Below, piece after piece: positions 55,033 through 64,000 of a stretch of DNA of 64,000 bases. The translations under genes and the position numbers were made by a program. The notes under the pieces were generated by a model. The model did no database searches. It worked only from the letters and a program-made list of their open reading frames with translations, and had not been told where the DNA came from. Source of the stretch: Massospora cicadina (taxonomy: Eukaryota; Entomophthoromycota; Entomophthoromycetes; Entomophthorales; Entomophthoraceae). How positions within the stretch are numbered: position 1 is the first letter of the stretch; every line of letters begins with the position of its first letter. Where the stretch lies: the NCBI GenBank assembly GCA_022478985.1, contig JAKSZP010007902.1, positions 1-64,000 on the forward strand, written 5' to 3'.

Positions 55033-55295
55033 CAAAATCACTGGGCCTTTCAAATTAATAAATTATCCACTATTGTCAAGTAATACCATTGAGCCTCTTT
55101 TATCAATGATTTATTCACTACTGTTAACTAAAACCATTGATCCTCTCAAACTAATAAGTTACCCACATTGTTAAGGAAACCATTGAGCCTAATGAAGTAA
55201 CAAATTAACCGCAACTATTAACTGAAAAATTGAGCCTATCAAATTTTTTCATTAACACTTACCAAAACCATTGAGCCTAATAAAATAACCAAAAT
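55033..55295. repeat. 47-bp minisatellite, about 5.5 units
   Basis: Units start with AAAACCATTGAGCCT (variants AAAATCACTGGGCCT, AATACCATTGAGCCT, AAAACCATTGATCCT, AAACCATTGAGCCTA), at spacings of 46-48 bp. The reverse-complement form (TTAATGGTTTT) makes the array in which LINE copy 2 inserted. Noncoding. Confidence 0.8.
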
Positions 55296-56385
55296 CCTAT
55301 ATGTACATGAATCCTAATACTTAAGCTTTGCATGGTGTCATATGATAGTAATATTTCAGGTAACATGGTAAAATTTTATAGTGGATTATATGCCAAAAGA
55401 TATATACCATATTAATATATATAACTGTAATGGGAATTGGTACTGGGTGAGAGGTTTGGTGTTATTTTGATACAATAAACTCAATGATTTCAAGTAGAAT
55501 TAGATAACTCTTAGTTGATTTAAATAGTTTTAATTATCAAAATAAAAAACATACTAATTGTCATCTATAATACTTTATTTTAATTTACTTTTTAGCTGAT
55601 TTTGTTAATAAAATTATCAGATACTAAACTTAATAAATGTCATCTAAAATATTATAGGCTCATAATGATACGTCATCATTTCCAACCTTATATTTTGAAC
55701 TTATTTTTAGCATTAAGACATATACATTTCAAAAAAAATAATTCAAATTAGTCCATTAGTTTTGGAGTAATGCGTGAACAAACAAATAAATTTAGCAAAA
55801 AACCTCCATTAAAAAGCTCTAAAAAGTATAAAATGATTGAGGAATTACAAATCCTCAATAAACCCCTTTTTGAAGTTAGCGCCATATTACAACACATTTT
55901 ATAGAATTTTGTTCACAGATATCTATTAAAGCTTATATTGTATTGGGTCCAAGTGTAAAGTATAAGCAACTTATAATATACAGTGCTAGGTATATATTAC
56001 AAATGGCTTTTACAAGTCAATTTAAATTATGCCATTAAATTCAAAAAGGGCTTTATTATGGATTCATAATTTTCTGAATTATTTTATACTTTTTAGAGCT
56101 TTTTAAAGGAGGTCCTTTATTCATAAAATTTTTGAAGGAGGTTATTTTTCCATTTTTTGAATGCAGTTCTTTTTTTGAAAATTAAAGCCAGTTCTTTTTT
56201 TCCAAAAAAATAGTCTTTTTTAAAAGCTCTTTTTTGCCAATTTAAATTTCAGAAAATTACTATCTCTATATATAAATTTTGAAACTTCACTATTTTTGTA
56301 TATAAAAAATTATTGTCTATATATTATGTATAGTATCTCATAACCAACTATACTATAAATCATTTTATCACATTTAGTTAAAAAA
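55296..56385. other. AT-rich noncoding DNA with fold-back repeat
   Basis: No gene. It contains the inverted repeat at 55802-56113 and poly-T/poly-A rich stretches at 56110-56260. A motif CATCTATAATACTTTATTTTAA near 55560 recalls the 65-bp repeat unit at 58430, suggesting decayed units here too. Confidence 0.4.
55802..56113. repeat. Fold-back element: 33-bp inverted repeat, 246-bp spacer
   Basis: The left arm 55802-55834 and right arm 56081-56113 are reverse complements at 32 of 33 positions (mismatch at arm position 7); both contain AGCTCTAAAAAGTATAAAAT in one orientation or the other. The 312-bp whole resembles a MITE or fold-back. I see no clear target duplication. Inside, TTGAGGAATTACAAATCCTCAA (55837-55858) is a further small hairpin. 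Confidence 0.7.
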
Positions 56386-56442
56386 TTGGTCAATCTATGC
56401 TAAAATTTACTGATTGCCATCTACAATAATTCATTGTATTAA
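56386..56442. repeat. 65-bp tandem unit, left of M#2
   Basis: AATTGGTCAATCTATGCTAA then TTTACTGATTGCCATCTAC then AATAATTCATTGTATTAA is one unit of the family that continues at 58410-58600, right of M#2. So M#2 inserted in this array. Confidence 0.7.
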
Positions 56443-56532
56443 CTTATTTATCTGAGGTAAACTAGCCAAGGGGACAGACATTACCAAAATTAAAATTAAA
56501 ATTAAAATTAAAAACTAATGTAACTAATTGGT

Positions 56533-58300
56533 TCAGACAAAACGCCCAAATGAGCAGATTGCTTGAAACACTTTGAACAAAACAACAAACCAGGTGGGCA
56601 GTGGGAACCGCTTATCCCTCCATGGCAGAAGGTGAGGGGGGAGATCATCTTTGGCAGTGGCCTCCTCTTCCCAGAATAGGGTACATGTCAAGGCAGACAG
56701 TAAGGGCGTTGGGCTCATTGGCAGCATGTGGTACAATATTGTTTTTTTAGTACTAGATGGGTGGTACAATTTGTTAATGATTGGTATTTCATGGAAATTA
56801 CCAGCTAGGAAAATGGCACTGATATATTTGGCTAAAGATTTTTCAGCTTTAATGTGGGTGTCTAGGAGCTTAACAAAAATGGCGATATTGGTTTGGGTAA
56901 TCTTAGCTTTTGGATTCCATGCTACAGTTACCAAGTTTTGGATAGCATTGTTAACATTTTTATGTAATTGTTTCACTGTGATTTTACCCTTTTGAGTAAG
57001 ATTTTGGGGATAACAGGAGGTGGAATTCCTCCTGTGAGCATTGCCACTGATTTGGTGGCAGCTTTATGAAGGGGGCAACAATATGGTGTTGCAGCTGCTT
57101 TGACTGCAAGCTGGTGATCACTGCAAAATTATTTGGCATTTGGCCATGGGTTATATAGTCAAGGGTGATATTTGGCGTCCCATTCTTCATTAATGAACCA
57201 CTTAATTTGCAGATATGGTTCTTCAATTAGATTACCTGATTCATCAATTTCAGCCAATAATTTCCGTGGGTTCTGGTTGAATTAAATTGGAGAATCAGCA
57301 TATAGTTGAGGTTTGGTTGATTCATTGGAGGAAGCATGGGATCAAACTGGGATCTAATCCAATATTTGATTGGAGGAATCATGTGTGGCAAAGGGCGAGG
57401 GGAAGACTGATTGGTGGCTTCATGTGCAGTTGCAGCCACAGGCTTTGGGGGAGGGGAGGTATGATTGTACCCCATGCCAGAACTTGTACAGGGTGGGTGG
57501 CAGATTGGAGGTCAGCGGATGAGTAGTCTGATCTATTGGAAGTGGCTAATGAGGGGAACTTGCATTTCAAGTGGTCCAACTTGAGACATAGCGGACAGAT
57601 AATCCGCCCGCCCTTGATGTGAGCCCAAAACGGATAGTCAGGCACTGAAGGAATAATGGCACAAGGGGGAATCAACATGGAAAACTTTTCTAAATTTAGA
57701 GCTGATTGTGGCATACGCCTGAGGTCCAGCGAGTTGTGTGGCTCCATTTGGGACCACAAATTGTAAGATGGGGTTGGAGCCATAGGCTTCCAAACCATCC
57801 ATCAGCTCCTGGTGGAGCACTGCAGGGGGAGGTGGGTGGGCAGATCAGTAAACTGGACCACCAAAGTGGTGTCCGCTGGGAGATGGGTTCAAGTTGTGGG
57901 AAGAGGGGTGTCCTGGAATACCAGGGGCACATTTGCTGCAGTGGCAGCATCAGCTTCACTTGTGAAGCCAAGGTCAAAATACCCCTATAGGGGCGGAAAT
58001 CTATAATTCTAGCGGGTGTCATCACCACCTGTGCCATTTCAATAATGGCTAGGTTGTGGTAATGGAAAAGTTAACCATATTTGACCCTTAGGCCATAGCA
58101 CATGTTGCTCCAGGGGAGCACCAGGGGGCAGCGAGGTACTGCTTGGGTATGAGCAAGGTGGGCGTCAAGATCCTTGGGAGGAACGAATCATCCCATGGGT
58201 TTGGGTTGACTGGGTGAGCCAGTCTGAGCACATTTTCCTGTGGATGGAAAATGGCGGAGGGAGTTTTGCCGCTGCCTCACACTGGAGCAGCTGATGGAGA
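56533..58300 (-). pseudogene. M#2 ORF1-like protein, disrupted
   Basis: In minus orientation: FVPPKDLDAHLA (about 58195), IIDFRPYRGILTLASQ (58005), a segment GATQLAGPQAYATIS (about 57745-57700, frame 57820-57638), then the knuckle IICPLCLKLDHLKCKF at 57610-57560, where C-x2-C-x4-H-x2/4-C is complete. C-terminal frames 57475-57227, 57226-56984 and 56976-56533 follow, ending PLPTWFVVLFKVFQAICSFG. Words match M#3 and M#4 in order. Frame shifts separate the parts. Confidence 0.6.
56742..56760 (-). mobile_element. 19-bp retroposed tail fragment in M#2
   Basis: CCATCTAGTACTAAAAAAA on the minus strand, between GTGGTACAATATTG (56728-56741) and GTGGTACAATTTG (56761-56773). Same tail as the insertions at 16306 and 58730 and the end of M#1. 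The repeated flanks are the target duplication. Confidence 0.75.
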
Positions 58301-58414
58301 ATCTGAGGACATCATAGTGAAACTACAACGGGCGTTTAAATTTACTTTTTATTAATTCATGTAATTTAATTGGAAAGTTATGCCAAGCAGAAAGAGATCA
58401 ATCCGTTGTATTAA

Positions 58415-58600
58415 ATGCTTTTGATTTTATTGGTCAATCTGTGCTAAATTTACTGATCATCATCTACAATAATTCATTTTATTAGTTTTGTTGCTTTTAC
58501 TGGTCAACTTATGCTAAATTTACTAATCATTTACAATAATTCATTTTATCAAATTTTGGTGATTTTATTGGTCAAATTATGCATAAATGATAGCCATATA
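58415..58600. repeat. 65-bp tandem repeat, about 2.7 units
   Basis: Units begin TTTTATTGGTCAATCTGTGC or TTTTACTGGTCAACTTATGC and contain TAAATTTACTGATCATC then TACAATAATTCATTTTAT. Starts near 58434, 58496 and 58560. The left neighbour unit is on the other side of M#2. Noncoding. Confidence 0.75.
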
Positions 58601-58729
58601 TATAAATTTAAGCTCTTTTACTATGCATCATACTTGCCTGATTTTTATTATACCACAGCCATAGGACATTTATCATGGCAAAAATTGATTTTAAGCTATC
58701 ACTTCACCAATGTAGGAATTGGGTATATT

Positions 58730-58748
58730 TTTTTAGTACTAGATGGTG
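58730..58748 (-). mobile_element. 19-bp retroposed tail fragment with exact 15-bp duplication
   Basis: The plus strand shows TTTTTAGTACTAGATGGTG between GGAATTGGGTATATT (58715-58729) and the same 15 bases (58749-58763). On the minus strand it ends CCATCTAGTACTAAAAA. It is the clearest of three such insertions. Confidence 0.8.
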
Positions 58749-58769
58749 GGAATTGGGTATATTCAGCTC

Positions 58770-59130
58770 AACATTCTCACAATTGATTTCCATCACTTCA
58801 GGTCCATTTTAATATATTTACTAAATTAATGGACAGATACTGGACCAATAATTACAAAAGTAAAATGTGCCCTATCCAATGGATTAAAATACTATAATAA
58901 TCAATTAGAATAGTAATTCCCCATTTGATGAATGTTAATTTTTTATCTTGATTAGTTGATTCTACTAGATCATTATAAGCACTGAAATATCCCTAGAAAA
59001 GGGAATAAATACCTTTGGTTCTCATCACAATAAAGTATCAGATTATAGAGTTTGACTTCCTGTTTTGTTTATAATCTTTAAGTTTTAAGAGATCTACTTC
59101 CCTTGGAGTTTTTAGTCATAAACATCCAAG
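58770..59130 (+). repeat. Possible 5' LTR of gypsy D
   Basis: It lies just before the gag frame of gypsy D and contains GGGAATAAATACC (59000, TATA-like) and CACAATAAAGTATCAG (59028), as in an LTR. No second copy is in the window, so the edges and even the LTR status are unproven. Confidence 0.4.
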
Positions 59131-60590
59131 ATGACCAATGATGACCACCAAATTGACGACCCTGAAAACTTTGAGAGTTATGTTATGCCAGCTACCCACC
59201 AGGGAATACATTAAATCCCCTAGTTCCCTGAAAAATTAGTGATCCTAACAGGGAACCTGAAAATGCCTTCCAGAGCCAGTCTGCTTTCCTGACTTTAATG
59301 AGACTCTACATAAGGTAAACCCCAGAGAAAAATAAAATGGTACAATAGATGAATGGCTTGAAGCCTACAAATCCTGGGGCGATGACTATGATGTTAGTGA
59401 CCGCCAACGAATCTGCGAGGTGCCCAGCCTTCTAATAGGAGTAGCAAGGAGGTGGCATAGTGCCAACCTCCCATCTAACACCTGAGATGAATGGCAGGAG
59501 CGTGCCCATGCCAAATTTGGTTATCATCCACACAACTATGAGAAAAGTTCCAGAGCATGCGCCTGAATGATTATGCTATCGTCAACTATTTTCTGGATAA
59601 ATTTGAAGATCTACTTGGATAATGGCACCATTCTGGAACCTGACGCTATGAGGATATGGACCAACAATTTACTGGAGTGGCTTATTAATGCCTTAAAAGA
59701 ACCATACTTGAATTCTGTCCTTGTTACTCAACCTTCATGTGCTGACCATGCCATTAAAGTCTGCCGCCAATATACTCTTCTAGATAGCCATTGGCCTACA
59801 AAACCAATCACCAGATGGCTGGAGCTAGAGGAGGAAGAATCTGATAGTGAGGCTATCACAAACTTCCAGCATATCAGACCTCTCTCTGAGTTTACCACGC
59901 AAATGAATTCCCTCTCAGAGCAAGTACAACAGCTCACTATGCTAATATAAGGATGGCCCCAGCGAAACAACCTTCACTGCCACAATTGTAATGAGTCTGA
60001 GCATCATTTCAGACAGTGCCAAAAACCCCTTCTTCTGGTGTAAAGTGGTTAATTTAGATGGAAAGTGTCCTGCCAGAGTTAGTCAAAGAAATAATGATGC
60101 ACCTCCAGCTCCTGAGCAGGCAAAGTTTCCCAGCCTGTACCCTATCAGTACTCTAATCCGCCAATGCCTTATGGGGGAGAAACAGTAGGACTCTATCCGC
60201 CATATCCCTTGCCCTATACAACTCCACCACCAAATGACTACTATGGTATGAGGACAATATCTTACAGAACACCTACGTTGGGCCACCATCAGGACATTCT
60301 TGGCCCCCCTCCAACAGATTGAGTATTTATTGGCAAATCCTGAAGCAGAACAAGCCTGATAACTCCTGCTGGCAGAAATATATGCTGCCAAAAACGGAAA
60401 TACGAAGAATTAGCTAGCCACAATAGGTATGACCCAATCAAAAGAATTAGAATTGATGACCTTTTGAACCCAGAGCAGAATAAACCCAATGAACTCCATG
60501 GAGTACCCATGGAAGAATATGATGAGCCCAAAAGAAAACAAAACGATGCCTCTCTTTATTTACCTGATTTGCCAAGCAGGCTATAGAAAA
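59131..60590 (+). pseudogene. Gypsy D gag with zinc knuckle
   Basis: It opens MTNDDHQIDDPENFESYVMP at 59131. Around 59350 (DEWLEAYKSWGDDYDVSDRQ; VARRWHSANLPSNT) is the capsid part with the W-x-x-A-x-x-R pattern of retrotransposon gag. 59567-59950 (EWLINALKEPYLNSVL then VTQPSCADHAIKVCRQYT) continues it. The knuckle CHNCNESEHHFRQC is at 59978-60019, an intact C-x2-C-x4-H-x4-C. The frame shifts several times afterwards. Confidence 0.8.
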
Positions 60591-60879
60591 CTGGCGGCCC
60601 CAACATTACAAAAAAACCAGCAGTTGTCCCTACAAAAACCCATCCAGTACTGAAAAAATTAACTGCCACAAAATTTGAGTACCACAACAACCTATGGTGC
60701 CAGTTACTAACACAGTGTTATAATGACCTAAGGGGTCTCAGCTACAAAGATTAAAGAAACTATTATCACAGTACCCTTGGGGACTTGTGCAAGTCCATAT
60801 AAGAGTTATGAAAAGACCTTCATCAAGCCATTGGTCTAACCTAGCTTCAAAATGGAGGCCAAAAACAGGAATACCTACT

Positions 60880-61100
60880 CACCAATTCAGAAGCACCCCG
60901 CACCATGGGGTCCCTCTTTGGATATTCAGTATCCATCCTCCTTGGTACAGGCTCTTCTGAAAATATTGTGCCAAAGAAGTTCCTTTTTGGACATTGGATA
61001 TGAGGACATCCTTCAGAGTGACATGGTCTTCCTGATGGCTGGGGGAACTCAATAAGCTTGTTGTGGTTAAGTATACACCCTTCCTGTAGAGATAGCTGGC
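60880..61100 (+). pseudogene. Gypsy D aspartic protease, cut by M#3
   Basis: 60920-60985 reads FGYSVSILLGTGSSENIVPK, where the D-T-G-S-S active site has become G-T-G-S-S. The frame continues KFLFGHWI and then breaks. The gene is cut at 61116 by retroposon M#3 and resumes at 62994. Confidence 0.65.
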
Positions 61101-61115
61101 AAAATCCGCTATATT

Positions 61116-62993
61116 ACAAACAAACAGACCTTCCCAAACAAAATGTGTCGACCACCCAAAAGTGAGCAAAACACAAATGAATGAGATCACAACCAATAAG
61201 GTGGGACATTGGCGAGCCGCTCATCTCATCATGGCGGAAGGGTAAGGGGGGTCAGGGGGGTCAGGGGGCTCATCCTTGAGTTCCTCAATATCTAAAGCGC
61301 GGGCCAAGGCAGAGAGCAAGGGCGTGAGGTTATCAGCGATATGTGGGAGGAGATCTTGGAGGACCAGTTGGCCATAAAAATTGCTATCATCGTAAATTGC
61401 GCCAATGTAAGTGGACAAGCATTTATCTGCTTGAATGCAGATGACAGGAAGTTGAAAAGTTAAAGCAGCACTAGCACTGGTAACTTTTTCTTTGGATTGG
61501 GAAGCAGCAACCACTTTCTGAGTGGCCTCTGCAGTGTTGCAATGCAACTGGAGAATGGTTTTTTGAGCTGTAGGGTGTAGGCTGGGGCAGGAGTGGGAAT
61601 GGGGAGACCTTTGGCAAGCGTTTTTTCTGTGTGGACAACAGCATGGAAAAGGAACTCTTTTTTGGTTGTGCAGCAATTGCCACAGTGAACTGGTGTTGGG
61701 TGCACAATACACTATCATTCAGCTGTGGGGCATAAAAGCGCCAAGGGATTGCAGTGGGGAAATGTGTAGGGAGAAATTTCCTCATGTTAACATCAGTGTC
61801 TTAGATCACATTACCTGATTTGTCAGTTTCATCCAATGAGGACCATGCTTCATGTCATATAAATCCACATTTTCTACAATAGGAATGACAGAGGCTGGCG
61901 ATTGGGTTGAAACTTGGGCTCAAACCATTGTCCAGGGTGTTACCTGATTGGTGGGAGCATTGGTGGCACCAGATTTAGGATGGTCCTGATTGGATGCTGC
62001 AGATGCAGCAGCGGCAGCAGGTTTGGGAGGAGGGGGAGGTAGGATGGCACCCCATTCCCATATGGCTGTGGGGTGTCAGGCGGATGGGTAGCTAGAGGTC
62101 AAGCCTTCAGAGGCGGCAGAACTGGCGAGGCAGGGGCAGCTATGCTTGAGTGATTCAACTCAAAGCAGGTTGGACATATGGTTATCCCACCCTCAACTCA
62201 GGCCCATAATGGGTGGTCAGGGACAGAGGCTATGAAGGAGTGGGAGGAATCTGCTCAGCGACATTATTGCATTTAGGGCTGATTGTGGCAAATGCACAAA
62301 GCCCAGCAAGGCATGTGGCTCCATTAGGGACCACAGATTGAACTATGGGGATATTTCCATATACTACAAACCAGCCATCAGCTTTTGGTGAAGCACTGCA
62401 GGAGGGAGATGTGTGGGCAACCTAGCAAACTTAACCACCAATGTGGAGTCAGCAGGAAGCCAGATGCATGTGATGAAAATTGGGGTGCCCTCAAAATATA
62501 AGGGGCACAGTTGCTGCAGTTGCAGCATCAACTTCACAAGTGAAGCTGAGGTCAAAGTACCCCTTATAGGAGCAGAAATTAATAAACCTGGCGGGTTGCA
62601 AAAACGCCTGGGATATTTCAATGATGGCTTTGTCCATGTATGGGAACAATTTCCCATATTTGACCTAAAGGCCAAAATGCATATTAGATTGGGGAAGTAC
62701 AAGAGGGCAGCAGGGCACTGCCTGGGAGTGTGCAAGGTGGATTGCAAGATCCTTGGGCAGCACGAACTAACCAAAGGACTTGGTCTGACTGGAATATTTA
62801 GTCTGAGAGCATTTTCCCACTGGGCAGAAAATTCTGGGTGGGTTTTCGCCACTGCCCCACATGGGAGCAACAGGTAGTGGGGCTGTGGACATTAGTGGGT
62901 CCGTGTAATGGCTAATTTGGCTAGCTATTTGGTTTTGTAAATTTAAATTTGCTCAAAAGTGGGCTTAAGTGGATCAAAAAGTGTATGTTATCT
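61116..62993 (-). mobile_element. Family M retroposon copy 3, minus strand, 15-bp target duplication
   Basis: 1878 bp. AAAATCCGCTATATT (61101-61115) and AAAATACGCTATATT (62994-63008) flank it, a 15-bp duplication with one change. It splits the gypsy D interior. The 5' end shares CCACTTTTGAGCAAATTT with the start of M#4 (TCACTTTTGAGTTAATTT). It encodes the M protein only, on the minus strand. Confidence 0.85.
61221..62880 (-). pseudogene. M#3 ORF1-like protein, disrupted
   Basis: The frame 62870-62364 (168 codons) starts MLPCGAVAKTHPEFSAQWEN; in alternate frames it carries the RRM-like words of M#4 (GYFDLSFTCEVDAATAATVP-like reading near 62560). Knuckle region: GGITICPTCFELNHSS at about 62190-62145, a C-x2-C-x4-H with no final Cys visible. 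The C-terminal frame 61718-61221 ends IADNLTPLLSALARALDIEE and PYPSAMMR. Frame shifts separate the parts. No enzyme domain. Confidence 0.6.
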
Positions 62994-63239
62994 AAAATAC
63001 GCTATATTGATGCAGTAGTTTTTTGTCACAACCACTTCCAGTTGTTGCTTTCCTGACAGGCCTTTAAGGAGTTTGGAATACACGCCAACTTTGAATCATA
63101 CTAATTTTTTGTAAACAGAAAAAAGAATGAAGCTTCTGATTGTTACATATTATAGCCCAGAGAGGCCATCTGACACCCCTGCGCAACTGTCTACCTACTG
63201 GTGTAATGATTTAACAGAAAATTAATGCTAAACCCACTT

Positions 63240-63525
63240 GGAGGATCAGAAAAAGGAGAATTTATCACAGCTGCATAAACAAATTGAGACTCTTTTATGC
63301 CATGATGGTGATGATTTTCCACTATCAACCTTAGATTTACACCAGATTGATGTTGGTTATGCTAAACCCATTGCCAGACAACCCTACCACCTGCCACTAG
63401 TGCAAGAAATTTTTTGAAGCAGAGATCAAGAATGGGCTAGTCAGTGGTCTCATTCGCCCCTCTCAATCACTGTGGGCATTCCCTGTTGTAGTTGTCCTTG
63501 TTATAATTTTGGGCAGTACTGTTGG
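63240..63525 (+). pseudogene. Gypsy D reverse transcriptase start
   Basis: LHKQIETLLCHDGDDFPLST, then DVGYAKPIARQPYHLPL, then a frame change with EIKNGLVSGLIRPSQSLWAF and PVVVVLV. This is the classic Ty3/gypsy RT opening (D-x-G-x-x-x-P-I-x-x-x-P-Y, then L-I-x-P-S-x-S-x-W). It ends where similarity is lost near 63520. Confidence 0.75.
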
Positions 63526-64000
63526 GATCCACCATAAGGGTTGCACAGGTCAAACCACTTGAACAACAGACAGATGATATGAAGATTGTCAGTCCTCAAA
63601 GAATACAAAAAATATAATAAAATAGGAGCAATTTCCCCAACAACCTTTTAATTTATTTTAACATGTACAGCGACCCCTCGCTGTTCTGCTCTTTCTCTAC
63701 TATTAACAACCTCCTCCTTTCAATCGTCCATCTCACTTATATATCAGTGACTTTGTACAATACCATTCTCATAGCTTATACTATTCTTTTCCGCCAATTC
63801 TTATTGCTTTTTGGCTAGTATTCTTCAACTTCTTATCACCCTAATTTGAGGCAGTCTAAATTATATTTGTTAAATGTCAACATCGCCTTATCACCTTAAT
63901 TTGGAGGCGATCCAATAACAACCTATTATAACCCAATATCACCTCTTCTCAAGTCACTTAAAAACTCATAAATATCATCCTAGTCGGCAGATTCTCACCA
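63526..64000. other. Unassigned right edge, possible LTR start
   Basis: TGTTGGGATCCACCATAAGG at 63528 begins a noncoding stretch right where the gypsy D RT stops, as an inserted LTR would. A direct repeat CTTATCACC(C/T)TAATTTG(G)AGGC occurs at 63834 and 63889, 55 bp apart. A similar GTGGGATCCGCCA is at 139 in the window. No gene seen. Confidence 0.35.

Larger units (their letters stand above)
56443..58405 (-). mobile_element. Family M retroposon copy 2, minus strand
   Basis: 1.96 kb on the minus strand. TTGTATTAA stands at both edges (56434-56442, 58406-58414), a 9-bp exact, 11-bp near-exact target duplication. The 5' end (ATCTCTTTCTGCTTGGCATAAC) recalls the LINE start, the 3' end reads GGCTAGTTTACCTCAGATAAATAAG. 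A TTTTAA tandem run (56488-56515) lies just inside the 3' end. It carries only the M protein and a later mini-insertion (56728-56770). Confidence 0.75.
59131..63525 (+). mobile_element. Ty3/gypsy element D, interrupted by M#3
   Basis: It has a gag with CCHC knuckle (59131-60600), a protease (60930-61050) and, right of M#3, the start of RT (about 63240-63500). The RT stops being recognisable near 63520, where TGTTGGGATCC may start another insertion. RNase H, integrase and the 3' LTR lie beyond or are lost. Confidence 0.75.

Noticed and set aside
57287..57990. Plus-strand frames of 79-94 codons
   Set aside because: They are antisense to the M#2 protein, whose words match three other M copies on the minus strand.

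Overview
This window is eukaryotic, repeat-dominated DNA. I found no ordinary host gene, no rRNA, no functional tRNA and no prokaryotic feature. Almost everything is retrotransposon, mostly old, frameshifted and nested. The content is Ty3/gypsy elements (one with a chromodomain), LINEs with an endonuclease plus reverse transcriptase, a tRNA-derived SINE and AT-rich minisatellites. This fits a large, TE-bloated fungal genome. The LINE reverse transcriptase wording (DQQKAYDRV, QRGL, QGDPLSPLLYN) reminds me of LINEs from early-diverging fungi, but this placement is a low-confidence inference.

Left part (1-17.4 kb) is a stack of minus-strand copies of one chromovirus, family B. B#1 (interior 1-1879, LTR 1880-6216) sits inside B#2 (interior 6217-8653, LTR 8654-17364). 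The B#1 LTR is interrupted by an ORF1-only retroposon, which I call family M (M#1, about 2436-5466), and M#1 is interrupted by a plus-strand solo B LTR (3133-4280). The B#2 LTR is interrupted by another solo B LTR (9580-17005), itself interrupted by gypsy A (10276-16280).

Middle part (17.4-41.1 kb): a full-length LINE on the minus strand (18178-23466, 17-bp target duplication), a SINE (23637-23922, 18-bp duplication), a gypsy E remnant with a solo B LTR (25505-26789, perfect TTACC duplication), gypsy F (about 27850-31620), a 5'-truncated LINE relative (31822-32300), M#4 (32737-34661, 15-bp duplication) and a second near-full-length LINE (34995-40267, 13-bp duplication) inserted in a 47-bp-type minisatellite.

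Right part (41.1-64 kb): a complete but decayed B element (B#3, LTRs 41125-42535 and 53347-54648) carries a complete gypsy C (43067-49958). Then come AT-rich DNA with minisatellites and a fold-back repeat, M#2 (56443-58405), and gypsy D (about 59.1-63.5 kb) interrupted by M#3 (61116-62993).

The most interesting material is a possible LINE-dependent consortium. Family M has no reverse transcriptase, encodes only a protein laid out like the LINE ORF1 (RRM-like part, then a CCHC knuckle), and is flanked by 9-15 bp LINE-type target duplications. The M, LINE and SINE families share a similar 3' terminus. Several 19-48 bp insertions look like 3'-end-only copies from the same machinery. Separately, the about 1.3 kb B LTR carries a conserved open frame of about 280 codons, while the B interior has no room for gag. 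All similarities were judged by eye, without alignment software or database searches.
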